A DNA stretch of 64,000 nucleotides from an uncultured Clostridia bacterium (GTDB lineage Bacteria; Bacillota; Clostridia; Oscillospirales; Acutalibacteraceae): NCBI GenBank assembly GCA_946184295.1, contig CAMHEZ010000006.1, forward strand, positions 1-64,000. Direction: 5' to 3'. The first letter of the stretch is position 1, and each line of letters starts with the position of its first letter. The notes under the pieces are model-generated. The model had not been told where the DNA came from, made no database searches, and saw nothing but the letters and a program-made list of their open reading frames with translations. The translations under genes were made by a program, and so were the position numbers. Shown one piece after another: positions 63,135 through 64,000 of the stretch.

Positions 63135-64000
63135 ATGGCTATTTCATTTGAATCCTATGACAGAAGAGAAAAGCAGATTCTCGCCAAGCTGGCCGAGTAC
63201 GGCATCTCTTCCATTGAAGAAGCAGAGCAGATCACCAAGGACGCGGGTCTCGACGTGTATCACATGGTAGAGAACATTCAGCCCATCTGCTTTGAGAATG
63301 CCAAGTGGGCCTACACCGTGGGCGCCGCTATCGCCATCAAGAAGAACTGCCGCAAGGCTTCGGACGCGGCTGCCGCCATCGGCGAGGGTCTCCAGTCCTT
63401 CTGTATTCCCGGCTCCGTCGCTGACCGCCGCAAGGTTGGTCTGGGTCACGGCAACCTGGGCAAGATGCTGCTCGAAGAAGATACCGAGTGTTTCGCGTTC
63501 CTGGCCGGCCACGAGTCCTTTGCCGCCGCAGAAGGCGCGATCGGTATTGCGGACAAGGCCAACAAGGTGCGTCAGAAGCCCCTCCGCGTTATCCTGAACG
63601 GCCTGGGCAAGGACGCCGCACAGATCATTTCCAGAATCAACGGCTTCACCTATGTGGAGACCGAATACGATTATCACACCGGCGAGCTGAAGGAAGTTTA
63701 CCGCAAGTGCTACTCCAAGGATCCCGAGAGCCCCAGAGCGCGCGTCAACTGCTACGGCGCCAACGACGTGCAGGAAGGTGTCGCGATCATGTGGAAGGAG
63801 AATGTCGATGTTTCCATCACCGGCAACTCCACCAACCCCACCCGTTTCCAGCACCCCGTGGCGGGCACCTATAAGAAGGAACGCATCGAAGCCGGTAAGA
63901 AGTACTTCTCCGTGGCTTCCGGCGGCGGCACAGGCCGTACCCTCCATCCCGACAACATGGCCGCTGGCCCCGCTTCCTACGGTATGACCGATACCCTCGG
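63135..64000 (+). CDS. GGGtGRT protein, 3' end cut by the window
   Basis: The ATG at 63135 follows GAGGAGGAACG. The 288 codons present stay open to the window end. They start MAISFESYDRREKQILAKL, continue with IQPICFENAKWAYTVGAA and include the name-giving SGGGTGRT followed by LHPDNMAAGP. The family function is unknown; its constant partner is the NifU-like gene 21 bases upstream, so a metal-cluster-related role is inferred. Codon use is strongly biased to C-ending codons, unlike most of the window. Confidence 0.9.
   Translation, partial: MAISFESYDRREKQILAKLAEYGISSIEEAEQITKDAGLDVYHMVENIQPICFENAKWAYTVGAAIAIKKNCRKASDAAAAIGEGLQSFCIPGSVADRRKVGLGHGNLGKMLLEEDTECFAFLAGHESFAAAEGAIGIADKANKVRQKPLRVILNGLGKDAAQIISRINGFTYVETEYDYHTGELKEVYRKCYSKDPESPRARVNCYGANDVQEGVAIMWKENVDVSITGNSTNPTRFQHPVAGTYKKERIEAGKKYFSVASGGGTGRTLHPDNMAAGPASYGMTDTL

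Overview
The window reads as a chromosomal segment of an anaerobic, low-to-mid GC Firmicute, most probably a gut clostridium of the Oscillospiraceae/Ruminococcaceae type. The pointers are strong AGGAGG-type ribosome sites, TTG and GTG starts, sigma-A promoters with 17-base spacers, the tig-clpP-clpX-lon-ysxC block, the NifU-like/GGGtGRT gene pair, BspA-type leucine-rich repeat proteins, and many small ABC/two-component cassettes. The taxonomy is inference. I saw no rRNA, tRNA, CRISPR array, integrase or intact insertion sequence.

Left part (1-29.2 kb) is mostly signalling and transport. It holds: an XRE-TPR regulator with an MFS exporter (205-2572); a MacB-like ABC cassette with an XRE regulator (3098-7148); a shortened cytidylate-kinase-like gene (7300-7752); a minus-strand LytS-type sensor operon with two paralogous SARP-like response regulators, one with the phospho-acceptor Asp replaced by Glu, plus two tiny genes (8187-12227); a lantibiotic-immunity-like ABC/two-component operon (12515-17457); a pseudokinase-kinase-NarL regulator trio (17519-21083); a zinc-ribbon/lipoprotein pair (21193-22625); a minus-strand ECF sigma operon of five genes whose second protein carries a perfect 18-base tandem repeat (22824-25505); a lipoprotein with a structured leader (25896-26315); and a YtrA-type GntR regulator with an ABC cassette and a visible operator (26444-29203).

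Middle part (29.2-48.9 kb) is more housekeeping. It contains an Rpn-like nuclease gene with a 12-base tandem repeat, a phosphatase/cytidylyltransferase/TagGH-like polymer-export operon, a CPBP protease, an SH3b-serine hydrolase fusion, ysxC-lon-clpX-clpP-tig, a metallophosphoesterase divergent from a DUF1540 gene, threonine synthase, a DUF6273 protein, and a MATE exporter behind a promoter-terminator leader.

Right part (49-64 kb) holds a second Rpn-like gene, a ribbon-helix-helix protein, a DUF4830 protein, a full-length cytidylate-kinase-like protein, and a striking run of three secreted proteins (tail-lysozyme, CAP and leucine-rich repeat) that all end in the same Ig-like repeat. Then come a TrpR-like regulator, a methyltransferase, Hsp33, an unknown membrane-anchored protein, a NifU-like scaffold protein and the start of the GGGtGRT gene, which is cut by the window edge.

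Four palindromic or hairpin elements lie between genes at 7152-7208, 9169-9218, 33523-33686 and 44833-44924. They are not explained by the genes and may be miniature repeats or RNA structures.
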